64,000 bases of DNA from Kolteria novifilia (GTDB lineage Bacteria > Planctomycetota > Planctomycetia > Kolteriales > Kolteriaceae). The translations under genes and the position numbers were made by a program. Positions 7,077 to 16,686 of this stretch are shown here, one piece after another (the first letter of the stretch is position 1; each line of letters opens with the position of its first letter). The notes beneath the pieces were generated by a model. That model was not told where the DNA came from. It did no database searches and saw only the letters and a program-made list of their open reading frames with translations. The stretch is taken from positions 1,736,001-1,800,000 of the forward strand of contig CP036279.1 of assembly GCA_007748055.1 (NCBI GenBank). The letters are read 5' to 3'.

Positions 7077-10000
7077 TTAGCTCTTGGGCAGCGTCGAGAG
7101 ATACTCGATCACGTCGCGAAGTTCGCGGCGGGAGAGCGACTTCTCCATCGTCGGCATCAGCGACTTGGGCGAGGATCGCTCGTCGACCCGGTCGAGAGGC
7201 ACGCGAAGGACCTTGCCTTCCGGGGTGATCAACTCGATGGTGCCGTCCTCCTCCGACTTGACCGTTCCGGCGATGACGTCGCCGTCGTCCAAGACGAGGC
7301 TGATCGTGCCGAAGCCCTCGGCGATCTTCGCGTTGGGATCGAGCAGCGACTCGAGGACGTGACGCCGATCGGCGATCTGCTTCGACTTCGACAGATCGGG
7401 ACCCGCCGTGCCGCCTTGCCCGCGGATCTGGTGACAACGAATACACTGGCCGTCGCGGTGCCCAACGAAGATCGCCCGACCCCGTTCGGCATTGCCGCCG
7501 GAGAGACACTCGTCGAACCGGGTCAATAGATCGCCTTCCTTCAGCGACTTCGACGCCTCGGCCAGTGACGACGCCAGCGCGGGCGTCGCCCGCTGATGGG
7601 CCGCTTCCCGGAGATCGAGACGAAGCTCGCGCGGGACCGAGCCGCCGACGAGTTCTTGCATCCACGCCGCGAGGATCCGGTCGGCCTCTGGGGACTGGGT
7701 GCCCGCGAGGGTGACGAACGCGAGTTGTTTCTCGGCGGTCGTGGCATCGCCGCTGGTAAGGACCTCCTCGAGCAGGTTGACCGCTCGCTCGGGGTCGGTC
7801 TTGGCGACGACATCGCGGGCGGCTGCGCGAAGCAGCGGTTGGGAATCCTCGAGCGAGATCGAGACCGCCTCGTCGAGCTTCGGATACTTCCGATCGTGAA
7901 GGAGCTGAAGCGCCGCGATGCGGGTCGACGCGGCGCGATCGTCGTCGGCGATCCAGGCGAAGAAGGTATCGTTGTCGACGTTGACGTCGTACTTGCCGAT
8001 CAGCTTGGCGACATCGGTTTGAAGGTTGCCCGAAGTGGTCGAGAGGATCTTGGTGATCGATTCGTTGAGGACGTCGCGAACGATCGCCCCGTCGCGCTCG
8101 GGAAGAGCCCGCCACTTGCCCGTGACGCGATCGCGCTGCGACGGCTTCTCCCAATCGGCGAGAGCCGCGAGCGCCTCGCGACGCATCACCTCGGAGAAGT
8201 TCGGGTTGGAGACGATCGACGCGAGGGCCTGGGCGTTCTCCTTGGCGCCGAGGCGGAAGTTCGCGTTGATGATCCGGCGTACGAGAGGTTCGTAGTCCCC
8301 CGTCGGTCGCTGAGTGAATCGTTCGAGAATGCGGGCCAGGGCGGGAGTTCCCTGCTCGATCGGCAAGTCGTTGATCGCCCGCGCCGCCTCGGTGACCACC
8401 AGCGGCTCCTCGTCGTAGAGGAACTCGACAATCCTCGGGTCGTGGTTGCGACGTTCGACGAGCAGGGCCGCCATCCGAACGGCTGGGCTCTTGTCGTGAG
8501 CCCTGGCGTGGACCGCGTCGGGATCGTTCATGCCGAGCAGCGCCATGACACCCGCGTGTCGCAGGTAGGGATCCTGGTCGTTGTTCTGCTTGATCATCGC
8601 GAAGACGTCGTCCATCGCGGCGTGGTGGCCCAACTTGCCGAGGGTGATCGCGGCGAGGAACTTGATGCGCGGCTCGGGATCGCTCAAGAGTGCCGTCACC
8701 TTGTCACCAAGATCGGTTCGCTTGGCCCAGCCGATTGTTCGCAAGACTTGGACGCGGATCTCCATGTCGTCGTCGTCGAGCAAGGCGGCGAGGGGGGTGA
8801 GGAGTTCGGGGTTCGTCTGAGCGAGCTGGCCGATGCCCCAGATGCCGTGGATCCGGGCCATGCGGTTGGTGGAGGAGAGGGCGACGGGGAGGAACTTCTC
8901 CGCGGAGGCTTCGCCCCGATCGGCGAGAGTGAACTGAGCCCGCTGCCGGACCCGCATGTCGGGATGGCCAAGGAGTTCGACGAGCCGTTCGTCGCTCAGC
9001 TTGTCAAAGCCGTTGGCGAAGAGTTCCTTGGTTTCGAGGACGGCCTTGTCCTTGATCCGCTCGGGATCGAAGAGGGTGTAGAGGTGGCTGTTGGCGCCGC
9101 CGTTCTTTTCCCATTGGATGGAGCCGAAGTCGGCGACGTAGATCTTGCCGTCGTAGCCCATGTCGGCGTCGCTGGCCCGAAGCGGCTTGAAGAAGTCGTG
9201 GTAGTCCTTGATCGCGAACGCGGCTCCTTTCGGTTCGAGGCCGAACGCCTCGATGCCGCCGTTGCCGGTGAAGTTGCACATGAAGAAGTAGTCGTCGTAG
9301 CGGTCACTTAGACCGACGCCCGGGTTGCCGAAAAAGCCCGCCGGGCCGGTGCCGATCCAGCCGATCGTCGGCAAGAGCCAAGCCGGTTGGCCCGCGTGAT
9401 GCGGGTGCCACATCTTCTCTCGGTGCCATGGTCCTGTCAGGTAGGGCTCCTCGATGGTTTGGTAAGCCATGTCCCAGCCGCTGTCGCCCCCCTCGACGAC
9501 GTAGACGAGTCGGCCCTTGTCCCCCTTGTCGCAGTTGTTGTCGTCGGCGAAGAGGTTGCCGAAGCGGTCGAAGACGAGTTCCTGCGGGTTGCGCATGCCG
9601 CGGGCGACGACCTCGAGATCGCTGCCATCGCGATTGCAGCGGAAGACCGCTCCGCGGCGCGGGGCCGCGAGAACCTTGCCGTCGGGGCGTTCGATATGGA
9701 AACCGCGATCGCCGACGGAGAAGTAGAGCTTGCCGTCGGGTCCCCAAGTCAGCCCATGCAGGTCGTGACCGATGAAGGCGATGTTGACGCCGTAGCCACG
9801 GTGCAGGACCTTCTTTTCGTCGGCTTTGTCGTCGCCGTCGGTATCGCGCAGCAGCCACAGATTGGGGATGCACGCGAAGTAGACATCGCCGTCGCGAATC
9901 AGCACGCCTGAAGCGGTGCCGTCGAGCGGGTCGTTGAAGCCCTCGGCGAAGAGGGAAGTCTTTTCCGCGAAGCCGTCGCCGTCGGTGTCCTCGAGCAGGC

Positions 10001-10541
10001 GAATCTGTTCGCCATGACTGGAAAACCATCCCATCCCGCCGTCGAACTTGTCGGCCCATTTCTTGTAGAGGGCCAGTCGTTCATCGACGGTCCCGATTTG
10101 CAGGTCCTCGTCGAGGAAGAAGGTGCCGAAGCCGCGGTTTTCGGGGACGCCGCGCCGCATCCGGTGGGTCTCGACGACGTAGACGCGATTGTCCTTGTCC
10201 AGGCCGATCGCGACGGGATTCTCGAGCATCGGACGATGAGCGAATAGCTCCAGCGTCATCCCCTCGGGCTTGCGCAGCGCCTTCATGACGGCGCGAGCCT
10301 CGTCTTCGGGCGACATCTGTTTCGTGGGCGCTTTTCTCGGCGCTTTCTTGCCCGATTTGGTCGGATTGTGCTCGTTTTCGGACGATTTGGGCGCCGTTTT
10401 GGACGCTTTTGCATCGTTTTTGATCACCTTCGATGTCTTTTTCGACGCGTTGGGAGGCTCGACGGCAGTCGCCACCTCGGCGGCAAGACAAGCCAAGACC
10501 AACAGCGCGGGGACGGGGAACAAGCATCGAGTCGTGGGCAT
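7077..10541 (-). CDS. PVC-type membrane/periplasmic protein: beta-propeller, HEAT repeats, cytochrome c
   Basis: This 1154-residue secreted protein has a signal peptide at about residues 1-26 and a Lys/Ser-rich linker to about 75. A sugar-dehydrogenase-like beta-propeller follows to about 480, with repeated DTDGDG/FADK and GLTWGPDGKLYF motifs. HEAT-type helical repeats run to about 990. The C-terminal cytochrome c domain has CIRCHQ at residues 1033-1037, followed by GTAGPDLS and ending with the RRELRDVIEYLSTLP helix. Architecture and length match planctomycete 'membrane-bound dehydrogenase' CxxCH proteins, thought to act in periplasmic redox or carbohydrate oxidation; the substrate is unknown. 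An AGGAG site precedes the ATG at 10541. It is divergent from the TPR gene at 10764. Confidence 0.93.
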   Translation of the reverse strand: MPTTRCLFPVPALLVLACLAAEVATAVEPPNASKKTSKVIKNDAKASKTAPKSSENEHNPTKSGKKAPRKAPTKQMSPEDEARAVMKALRKPEGMTLELFAHRPMLENPVAIGLDKDNRVYVVETHRMRRGVPENRGFGTFFLDEDLQIGTVDERLALYKKWADKFDGGMGWFSSHGEQIRLLEDTDGDGFAEKTSLFAEGFNDPLDGTASGVLIRDGDVYFACIPNLWLLRDTDGDDKADEKKVLHRGYGVNIAFIGHDLHGLTWGPDGKLYFSVGDRGFHIERPDGKVLAAPRRGAVFRCNRDGSDLEVVARGMRNPQELVFDRFGNLFADDNNCDKGDKGRLVYVVEGGDSGWDMAYQTIEEPYLTGPWHREKMWHPHHAGQPAWLLPTIGWIGTGPAGFFGNPGVGLSDRYDDYFFMCNFTGNGGIEAFGLEPKGAAFAIKDYHDFFKPLRASDADMGYDGKIYVADFGSIQWEKNGGANSHLYTLFDPERIKDKAVLETKELFANGFDKLSDERLVELLGHPDMRVRQRAQFTLADRGEASAEKFLPVALSSTNRMARIHGIWGIGQLAQTNPELLTPLAALLDDDDMEIRVQVLRTIGWAKRTDLGDKVTALLSDPEPRIKFLAAITLGKLGHHAAMDDVFAMIKQNNDQDPYLRHAGVMALLGMNDPDAVHARAHDKSPAVRMAALLVERRNHDPRIVEFLYDEEPLVVTEAARAINDLPIEQGTPALARILERFTQRPTGDYEPLVRRIINANFRLGAKENAQALASIVSNPNFSEVMRREALAALADWEKPSQRDRVTGKWRALPERDGAIVRDVLNESITKILSTTSGNLQTDVAKLIGKYDVNVDNDTFFAWIADDDRAASTRIAALQLLHDRKYPKLDEAVSISLEDSQPLLRAAARDVVAKTDPERAVNLLEEVLTSGDATTAEKQLAFVTLAGTQSPEADRILAAWMQELVGGSVPRELRLDLREAAHQRATPALASSLAEASKSLKEGDLLTRFDECLSGGNAERGRAIFVGHRDGQCIRCHQIRGQGGTAGPDLSKSKQIADRRHVLESLLDPNAKIAEGFGTISLVLDDGDVIAGTVKSEEDGTIELITPEGKVLRVPLDRVDERSSPKSLMPTMEKSLSRRELRDVIEYLSTLPKS

Positions 10542-10763
10542 CGGCTAACGTGAACTCCTAGCTTAAAATGTCGGGCCAGACGGCCCGAAGCGCAAACGGT
10601 AAGATCAGTCCTGGGATCGAGCGGTCCCCAGAATATCATCGCCTCCGCCGGCATGCGAGCGGTTGGGGGTGACTGTTGGGGCGAACCCCGCCGTGGGGAG
10701 ATCGCTCTTTCCCGGCGAAGGGCCCGGGACGCCCTCGAAATCCGCTAGGTAAGGAGGCACTTC

Positions 10764-12530
10764 ATGCCACGATTGCTCGTGGGAACACTGGCACTCTTCG
10801 GAGGGACGTTCCTCGTCAGCGCCGACGAGTCACCCAGCACGGCCAGCCAAAAAACCAAGAAGGACCCCGTCCGCTCGGCGGTGGCCGGCGAGCTATCTTC
10901 TCAGATTGACCCCCCAAGCGCCAACCTCTACCCCGGATTTGATGGCTACACCCGCAAAGTCACCACCGATTCCGACGACGCCCAACGGTGGTTCAACCAG
11001 GGAATCCAGCTCCTCTACGGTTACAACCACGACGAGGCGATCCGCTCCTTCGAGAAAGCCGCCGAGATCGATCCCTCCTGCGCCATGGCGTGGTGGGGCT
11101 CGGCCTATGCCCGTGGCCTTCACATCAACAACCCGGAGATGACCGAGGAACAGAGCAAGCTCGCCCATGAAGCCGCCACCAAAGCGATGAATGCCCTCGA
11201 CAACGAGGCCCCCGTCGAGAAGGCTCTCGTCGAAGCGGTGAGCAAGCGATACGCGTTGCCCGTGCCAGAGGACCGCTCGTCGCTCGACCAGGCTTATGCC
11301 GACGCGATGGAGTCGGTCTGGCACCGCTTCCCCAATGACCCCGACGTCGGCGCTCTCTATGCCGAGTCGCTGATGAACCTCCAACCGTGGGACCTCTGGA
11401 CGCACGAGGGGGCCCCGAAGGGGAGGACGCTCGAGATCGTCGCGGTGTTGGAACGGACCCTCGCGAAGATGCCCGAGCACCCCGGCGCGAATCACTTCTA
11501 CATCCACGCCATCGAGGCCTCGCCCTGGCCGGAGAAGGGGGTTCCTTCTGCCGAGCGTCTTCGCGAGATGGTGCCCGGCTCGGGGCATCTCGTCCACATG
11601 CCCTCGCACATTTACATTCGCGTCGGTCGTTACGGCGATGCGGCCGACGCCAACGAGCGAGCGATCAAGGCGGACGAGTCCTACTTTGCGAAGGCACCCG
11701 AGCCCGACTTCTACAGCCTCTACTTTCTGCACAACGTCCACTTCCTCGCGTATGCCGCAATGATGGAGGGCCGCTACGACCTGGCTCTCGAATCGGCCCG
11801 CAAGATCGAGGAAAGCATCCCGCCGCAGTTTCTCGAGAAGTACGTCACGCTCGCCGACGGCTTCATGCCGACGTCGCTCTACGTGATGATCCGCTTCGGC
11901 AAGTGGCACGAGATCCTCGCCGAGCCCGAACCGCCAACGAAGCGTCTCTTCAGCCGGGCCGAGTGGCACTTCGCCCGCGCGGTGGCATTGGCGGCGCTCG
12001 GCAAGACGCATCAAGCACGCGACGAGATCGACCAACTCGACGAGGTCGCGTCCAAGCTGACCGACGAGTGGAAGATGGGCAACAACAAGGCCGAAGAGGT
12101 GATCGCGATCGCCCGGACGATGGCGATGGGGGAGATTCTCTTTCGCGAGGGCAAGACGAAGAAGGCCTTCAAACGGCTACGAAAGGCGGTCGCGATGGAG
12201 GAGATGCTCCGCTACGACGAGCCGCCGGGCTGGATGCAACCGGTGCGACATGCTCTTGGGGCTCTGCTGCTCGCGGACGGTCGCGACGCCGAGGCCGAGG
12301 AGGTCTATCGCGCCGACCTGGTGCGTCATCCGAACAACGCCTGGTCGCTCTTGGGGCTCGAGCAGTCCCTCCGCAAGCAGGGCAAGACCGCCAAGGCCGA
12401 CAAGCTCGCCGCTCAGGTCAAGAAAGCCTGGTCGCGTTCCGACGTCGCCCCCGTCGCGAGCTGCTACTGCCACCCCAACGCCCGCACGTCGAACACGAAA
12501 GAGATCAAGCAAGCCGAACCGGAGAAGTGA
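10764..12530 (+). CDS. Exported TPR-repeat protein
   Basis: This 588-residue protein starts after a near-ideal AAGGAGG ribosome site (ATG at 10764) and has a short signal-like hydrophobic N-terminus (about residues 1-20). Tetratricopeptide helices occur throughout: WFNQGIQLLYGYNHDEAIRS with FEKAAEIDP near residues 80-115, and a C-terminal pair around ALGALLLADGRDAEAEEVYR. Conserved His-rich segments (HFYIHAIEAS, HLVHMPSHIYIRVGRY) are typical of a bacterial TPR family often found with cytochrome c proteins. Together with a late CYCH motif (residues about 570), they hint at metal or heme contact. That role is inference. Confidence 0.85.
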   Translation: MPRLLVGTLALFGGTFLVSADESPSTASQKTKKDPVRSAVAGELSSQIDPPSANLYPGFDGYTRKVTTDSDDAQRWFNQGIQLLYGYNHDEAIRSFEKAAEIDPSCAMAWWGSAYARGLHINNPEMTEEQSKLAHEAATKAMNALDNEAPVEKALVEAVSKRYALPVPEDRSSLDQAYADAMESVWHRFPNDPDVGALYAESLMNLQPWDLWTHEGAPKGRTLEIVAVLERTLAKMPEHPGANHFYIHAIEASPWPEKGVPSAERLREMVPGSGHLVHMPSHIYIRVGRYGDAADANERAIKADESYFAKAPEPDFYSLYFLHNVHFLAYAAMMEGRYDLALESARKIEESIPPQFLEKYVTLADGFMPTSLYVMIRFGKWHEILAEPEPPTKRLFSRAEWHFARAVALAALGKTHQARDEIDQLDEVASKLTDEWKMGNNKAEEVIAIARTMAMGEILFREGKTKKAFKRLRKAVAMEEMLRYDEPPGWMQPVRHALGALLLADGRDAEAEEVYRADLVRHPNNAWSLLGLEQSLRKQGKTAKADKLAAQVKKAWSRSDVAPVASCYCHPNARTSNTKEIKQAEPEK

Positions 12531-13130
12531 GGATGGTGGTCGATTGATGGACCACCATCCCGGCTACCCCCGGTTGCTTCGCTACCGGGGCGCCGAAGGC
12601 GCTGGAGGCCTTGAGCGGAAGGCAAAGCGGGTAAGGCGAGCTGTACGCGGATGGGCATCCTTTCCATGACTTCTTGTCTTGAGAGAAAGACCTCTCCCGG
12701 CTACCCCCGGTTGCTTCGCTACCGGGGCGCCGAAGGCGCTGGAGGCCTTGAGCGGAAGGCAAAACGGGTAAGGCGAACTGTGCGCGGATGGACATCCTTT
12801 CCATGACTTCTTGCGTGCTGCGCACGCCCCGGTAGCGAAGCAACCGGGGGTGGCCAAGAAGGCGGAAGTTGCGGGGCGGGATTTCCTGGGGCTTACTGGA
12901 GGCTTTGAGCGGAAGGCAGAACGAAGGCGCTGGAGGCTTTGAGCGGAAGGCAAAACGAAGGCGCTGGAGGCCTTGAGCGGAAGGCAAAACGGGTAAGGCG
13001 AACTGTGCGCGGATGGACATCCTTTCCATGACTTCTTGCGTGCTGCGCACGCCCCGGTAGCGAAGCAACCGGGGGTGGCCAAGAAGGCGGAAGCTGCGAG
13101 GCGGGATTTCCTGGGGCTTACGCCACCAGG
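12531..13130. repeat. Mosaic of direct and inverted intergenic repeats (GGTTGCTTCGCTACCGGGGC family)
   Basis: Two near-identical units of about 135 bases (starting about 12555 and 12690) contain CGGTTGCTTCGCTACCGGGG, GGCGCTGGAGGCCTTGAGCG and CATCCTTTCCATGACTTCTT. They are followed by two copies, on the opposite strand, of the same hairpin joined to CGGGATTTCCTGGGGCTTA (about 12808-12895 and 13036-13121). Between these, short GGCGCTGGAGGCTTTGAGCG units are repeated. Open frames here simply translate the repeats. From 13131 to 13337 I see nothing except a GGCAGGCCACTGCCTGCC dyad. Confidence 0.85.
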
Positions 13131-13337
13131 CTACGTGGTGCCGCCGTGTTTGCGGCTCCGTAGCGATGCCTCATGAGCACTAAATAGGGCAGCTTGCGAT
13201 TGTTCTCTACGTAGGGCAGGCCACTGCCTGCCGTTGTTCATTCGATGAGCCATTGTTCCTTGGACGAGGAACGAAGAGACCCTCTCCATCCCCTCCTTCG
13301 ACAAAGGGGGACATTGAGGCATGGCATCCAACGTCGT

Positions 13338-13733
13338 TCATCCCGCGACCAGCGGCGCTAGTCTGAAGAAGGAGACGCGGGTGTCGGCGGTGATGCGAAC
13401 CTCGTCGTGGAGCGAGTCGACTTGGCGGTCGTCGACGACGATGAGGATCTGCTTGGAACGGAAGGCCGAGACGGCTCGCTCGTATTGTTGTCTCCAGTTG
13501 ATTTTGCGGGGAATGCGGAGCCGACAACCGCCTTCGGTCGGCTCGGCGTCGCTGGGCTGGACCAGGCCGTTGTAGTCGTCGGGTTGGTTCTCGTTGAAGT
13601 CGCGAACCTCTTGGAAGACACGGTTGCGGATCAGCTCGCGGATCGTGATGCGATGTCCGGGTAGGTCGATCGTCCGCTGGTGCAACATGTTGCCGGTCAT
13701 CGTCTCGTCGCACACCGTGACACTCTTCGGCAT
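13338..13733 (-). CDS. Conserved small soluble protein (131 aa), unknown function
   Basis: Compact alpha/beta protein with a regular, well-conserved feel: VTVCDETMTGNMLHQ, then TIRELIRNRVFQEVRDFNE, then a segment with SAFRSKQILIVVDDRQVDSL, ending VSFFRLAPLVAG. A strong GGAGGAG site precedes the ATG at 13733. No signal peptide or membrane helix. I have seen similar short bacterial proteins of this pattern but cannot tie it to a named family or activity. It stands alone between repeat-rich gaps. Confidence 0.7.
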   Translation of the reverse strand: MPKSVTVCDETMTGNMLHQRTIDLPGHRITIRELIRNRVFQEVRDFNENQPDDYNGLVQPSDAEPTEGGCRLRIPRKINWRQQYERAVSAFRSKQILIVVDDRQVDSLHDEVRITADTRVSFFRLAPLVAG

Positions 13734-14221
13734 GTCGGTCTCCTCCCCTCACACCGTTCTTCTAACGTCGACTGGCATTCTAACCCAAATGCGGCGTGGG
13801 TTCGATGGATCACTTGCGAGGAAGGCGGGATTGGCGAACGGAGTGCGCGGAGTTCCCTCTCGCGATCTGATGTGTTCAACCGGCAGCGAATAGACAACGG
13901 GCTGATTGAACCCCTCATCCTGCTCGCTGCGCGAGCTTCCCTCTCCCACGGGGAGAGGGTGTTGGTGGGAAGACTCCTCGGTGACCAACGCTGCGGTCGC
14001 TGCGATCTCTGTGGATGCATCCTTCCGTGTCGGAACGCGAGCGAGCAAGTTGGAATGGCGGATGGTGGTGTTTCCCGAGACTTCTTGCGTGCTTCGCCGC
14101 CCCGGTAGCGGAGCAACCTGGGCTACCCGGAAGGGAGAATGGTGGGTCAAGACCCACCCCACCTCAGTTTCAATCAAGACCTACCCTAACTAAGAACTAG
14201 TCAAGACCCGCCCGACGCAAG
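13734..14221. other. Intergenic region with scattered hairpin repeats, no gene
   Basis: Contains a CTCCCACGGGGAG hairpin near 13945, the GCCCCGGTAGCGGAGCAACC hairpin element near 14098 (the same family as at 12531-13130, opposite orientation), and the GTGGGTCAAGACCCAC dyad near 14130-14155. No frame on either strand looks protein-like. Confidence 0.6.
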
Positions 14222-15949
14222 TCAGGACTCGGCGGGGGTGGGAAAGAGGGTCATGGTGAGATGGTAGGCCTCGGAGGTGACGTTGACGCCGATGACGAGA
14301 CGGTCGAGTAAGCCCATCACCGAAAGGATCGGGCCGGTACGCTTGGCGAGGCGCTCCTTGTGCTCGGGATCGTCGCGGGTGATCAAGACGAGGAGACGAT
14401 CGCCCTCGCGCTCGAGGTAGGTCCGAACGGCGCTGGCGTTCACCCAAAGTATGGGGCGAAAGCCGGCGGGAAAGTGCTGGGCGAACCACGCGGGCAGATC
14501 GCTCGACTCCTTCTCCCCCCCGAGCCAGGGCGCTAGTGCTTTCGGCGAACTGCCGAAGAGAAGTTGGTGCGAGGTGACGGCGAGCGCCGGCTGCGGCCAG
14601 GAACCGGGTGCCTCCTGCCGACGGAGATAGTGAATCCGCTCTCCCTCGGAGAGTTCCAGCTCGACGCGCCAGGGTGTCTTCTCCTTGCGCGAGAGTTCGA
14701 CGCCGATCAGGACTAGGACCGCGACGCCGCTGTTCTCCAACGCCATCGAAAGGGGGAGGGCCCCGAGGGTACTCGGCTTCTCGTCGCGAAGTTCGACGAC
14801 GCCCATCACGCGCGGCGGCTGGCCCGGCTGGCCCGGCGCGATCATCCCGCCGACACTGGGGCCGACGTGGTCCAAGACATCGGGCACCGAGTAACCGGCG
14901 AGAAACTGGGAGATGACACGGATCGCTTCGCGGACTTCGCGCGACTCCCGCTCGGATTGGACCTCGCCAACAATGCCGACGACCGACTTGATCGGCAACA
15001 TCATGTGGACCGCCATCAAGGTCGAGTCGTCGACGCGATCCCAGAACGCCGCCAGCGAAGCCGAGGTCGGAACCGGGGGCTTCATCGAGCGGATCGCGAA
15101 GTGAAGCCCGAGTTCGTAGCGTGGACTGGAAGAGATGGTGGCGGCCAACCATTCGACACGATCCCACGCCTCGCGACGCTGGAGGAGGAACCGCTCGAAC
15201 GGGTCGTTAGAGGGAGGTGCCTCGTCGAGGGCATGGTCGAGGGATCGCGGGTTGACGTAGAGCCGAAGGAAGGCTTGCTCGGGCAGGGCTCGACGCAGCC
15301 GCGCGCGGATGGACGAGGTGCCGAAGCCGTGGCCGTCGAGCATCGTGTCGATGATCTTGCGGACCGCTTCCTCGTCGCCGGCGATCACGCCGATGTCGTC
15401 GCGTTGGAAGAGGTAGGCCTTCTTGCCGTTGGCTTCGCGGGTCTCGACGTAGTCTTGGCCGCGAAAGGCGCGCTGGTCGACTTCGCGTCCAGGACGCTCG
15501 GCCGAGAGAGTGTCGATCAGCTTGGCGAGGAGTTCGGCATCGGAAGCGCGGGCGATCAAGGCGCCGATCGGGTCCTTCTGGTCGCGTTTCCAGAGGGCCA
15601 AGACGGCCGCTTCGCCCAGGACGTCATCGCGCAATTGCTCGAGGGTGACGCCCAGGAAGGCCGGCATCATCGCGGTCATCCAGCGGACGTTGCGGGCGGG
15701 TTTCGATTGGAGAGCTTGTTGGACGATCGGGAGCTTCTCGGCGTTCTTCCACCAGGCGGATTGCCGCAAGTCGGCGTACTCGTCGGCGATGCCGTCGGCG
15801 ATCAGGAGGGCGTCGACGTCGGACGGCACCAGTGCCAACACCTTGTCGAGCGAGGACTGCTCGGCGAGCGCCGGCGCGAGCAAGGGACGAGCGAGCAGCA
15901 GACTGAACACAAACGGCACGGCGAGCCATCGCCCATACACCTGATTCAT
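14222..15949 (-). CDS. Exported protein of unknown function (DUF3352-like), third gene of a sigma-factor operon
   Basis: This 575-residue protein has a cleavable signal peptide (about residues 1-29, ending APALAEQ). The alpha/beta repeats with VPSDVDALLIADGI near the mature N-terminus, GVIAGDEEAVRKII and LVIGVNVTSEAYHLTMTLF resemble planctomycete DUF3352-like exported proteins in overall pattern, but no catalytic motif is evident. Its ATG overlaps the stop of the upstream anti-sigma-like gene by four bases (ATGA at 15946-15949), which indicates translational coupling. It is probably the extracytoplasmic member of the signalling unit. Confidence 0.7.
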   Translation of the reverse strand: MNQVYGRWLAVPFVFSLLLARPLLAPALAEQSSLDKVLALVPSDVDALLIADGIADEYADLRQSAWWKNAEKLPIVQQALQSKPARNVRWMTAMMPAFLGVTLEQLRDDVLGEAAVLALWKRDQKDPIGALIARASDAELLAKLIDTLSAERPGREVDQRAFRGQDYVETREANGKKAYLFQRDDIGVIAGDEEAVRKIIDTMLDGHGFGTSSIRARLRRALPEQAFLRLYVNPRSLDHALDEAPPSNDPFERFLLQRREAWDRVEWLAATISSSPRYELGLHFAIRSMKPPVPTSASLAAFWDRVDDSTLMAVHMMLPIKSVVGIVGEVQSERESREVREAIRVISQFLAGYSVPDVLDHVGPSVGGMIAPGQPGQPPRVMGVVELRDEKPSTLGALPLSMALENSGVAVLVLIGVELSRKEKTPWRVELELSEGERIHYLRRQEAPGSWPQPALAVTSHQLLFGSSPKALAPWLGGEKESSDLPAWFAQHFPAGFRPILWVNASAVRTYLEREGDRLLVLITRDDPEHKERLAKRTGPILSVMGLLDRLVIGVNVTSEAYHLTMTLFPTPAES

Positions 15950-16686
15950 ATGGTCGGTTCCTCCGGGACCTGCGGGGCACCCACGCCGAGGAAGGAGAAG
16001 GCGCTGAACGTTGTTTCACGAACGGGGGCGAGTCGTTGGCTCATCTTGGCTCGGACGCGTTCGGCGTTGCCCGAGGTTTCCTTGAGGAGTTCATCCAAGG
16101 CGCCTGGGGCGACGAAGAGGGCCGTCGCTTCGGGGTGGTCATCCTCTCGCTCGGTCGCGCTGGAGGAGTCCTCCGTTCCCAGCGGACTTTCGACGAGTTC
16201 CCAGAAGGCCTTGCTGTAGGTCGCGCCGGTTTGTCGGAGATCGACGACGAGCATCTCGGGCTCGAGGGTCTCCGGCGGACCATCGCCCGGTCGCGTCTCG
16301 GGAGGGACGACCGCGACGTCGCTCGGGGCGCTGTCGGGAGATGAAGTCAACGCGACGACAACGAGCAGGCACGCCGCCACCGCGGCGACGGCACCGATCA
16401 CCGCGACGAACCGGCGCGTGCCCGGACCCCGTCGTCGGGGAGCCTTCGTGGGAAGCTGCGCCAGGATGCGATCGGCGAAGTCGCCGGGAACCGCCGGTTT
16501 GGGAAGGGAGGAAACGCGCCGGGCCAGACCGATCCACGCCAGGGCGTCATCGCGCCGCTGGGGATCGCGGTCGATCTCGCGACGCAACTCCTCGGGGAGG
16601 GATTCGAGACCGCTCGGATCCTTGAGATGGTCGCGCTCATCCCACCACGCGTTGAGCGCCGATTCGAAGGTTTGGTCATCCATCAT
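15946..16686 (-). CDS. Putative membrane-anchored anti-sigma factor
   Basis: About 246 residues: a soluble N-terminal domain with DRDPQRRDDALAWIGLARRV, one transmembrane helix near residues 90-110 (VAVIGAVAAVAACLLVVVAL), and a Pro/Glu-rich outer part. No clear zinc-binding HxxxCxxC is present, so it is not a classical ZAS-type factor. The call rests on topology and position immediately after an ECF sigma gene, overlapping its stop. The start is one of two adjacent ATGs (16686/16683) after GGGAG. The stop overlaps the next gene by four bases. Confidence 0.7.
   Translation of the reverse strand: MMDDQTFESALNAWWDERDHLKDPSGLESLPEELRREIDRDPQRRDDALAWIGLARRVSSLPKPAVPGDFADRILAQLPTKAPRRRGPGTRRFVAVIGAVAAVAACLLVVVALTSSPDSAPSDVAVVPPETRPGDGPPETLEPEMLVVDLRQTGATYSKAFWELVESPLGTEDSSSATEREDDHPEATALFVAPGALDELLKETSGNAERVRAKMSQRLAPVRETTFSAFSFLGVGAPQVPEEPTI

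Noticed and set aside
5812-7529. Long open frames (for example 317 residues) in the 5.7-7 kb repeats
   Set aside because: They translate periodic DNA (ITALPEIG-type repeats) and run antisense into the CxxCH gene.
7596-9311. Plus-strand 571-residue frame inside the large CxxCH protein gene
   Set aside because: Antisense to well-defined propeller and HEAT repeats; no recognisable domain.
12505-13082. Repetitive minus-strand frames of 166-187 residues
   Set aside because: Composition follows the tandem hairpin repeats; there is no ribosome site or domain.
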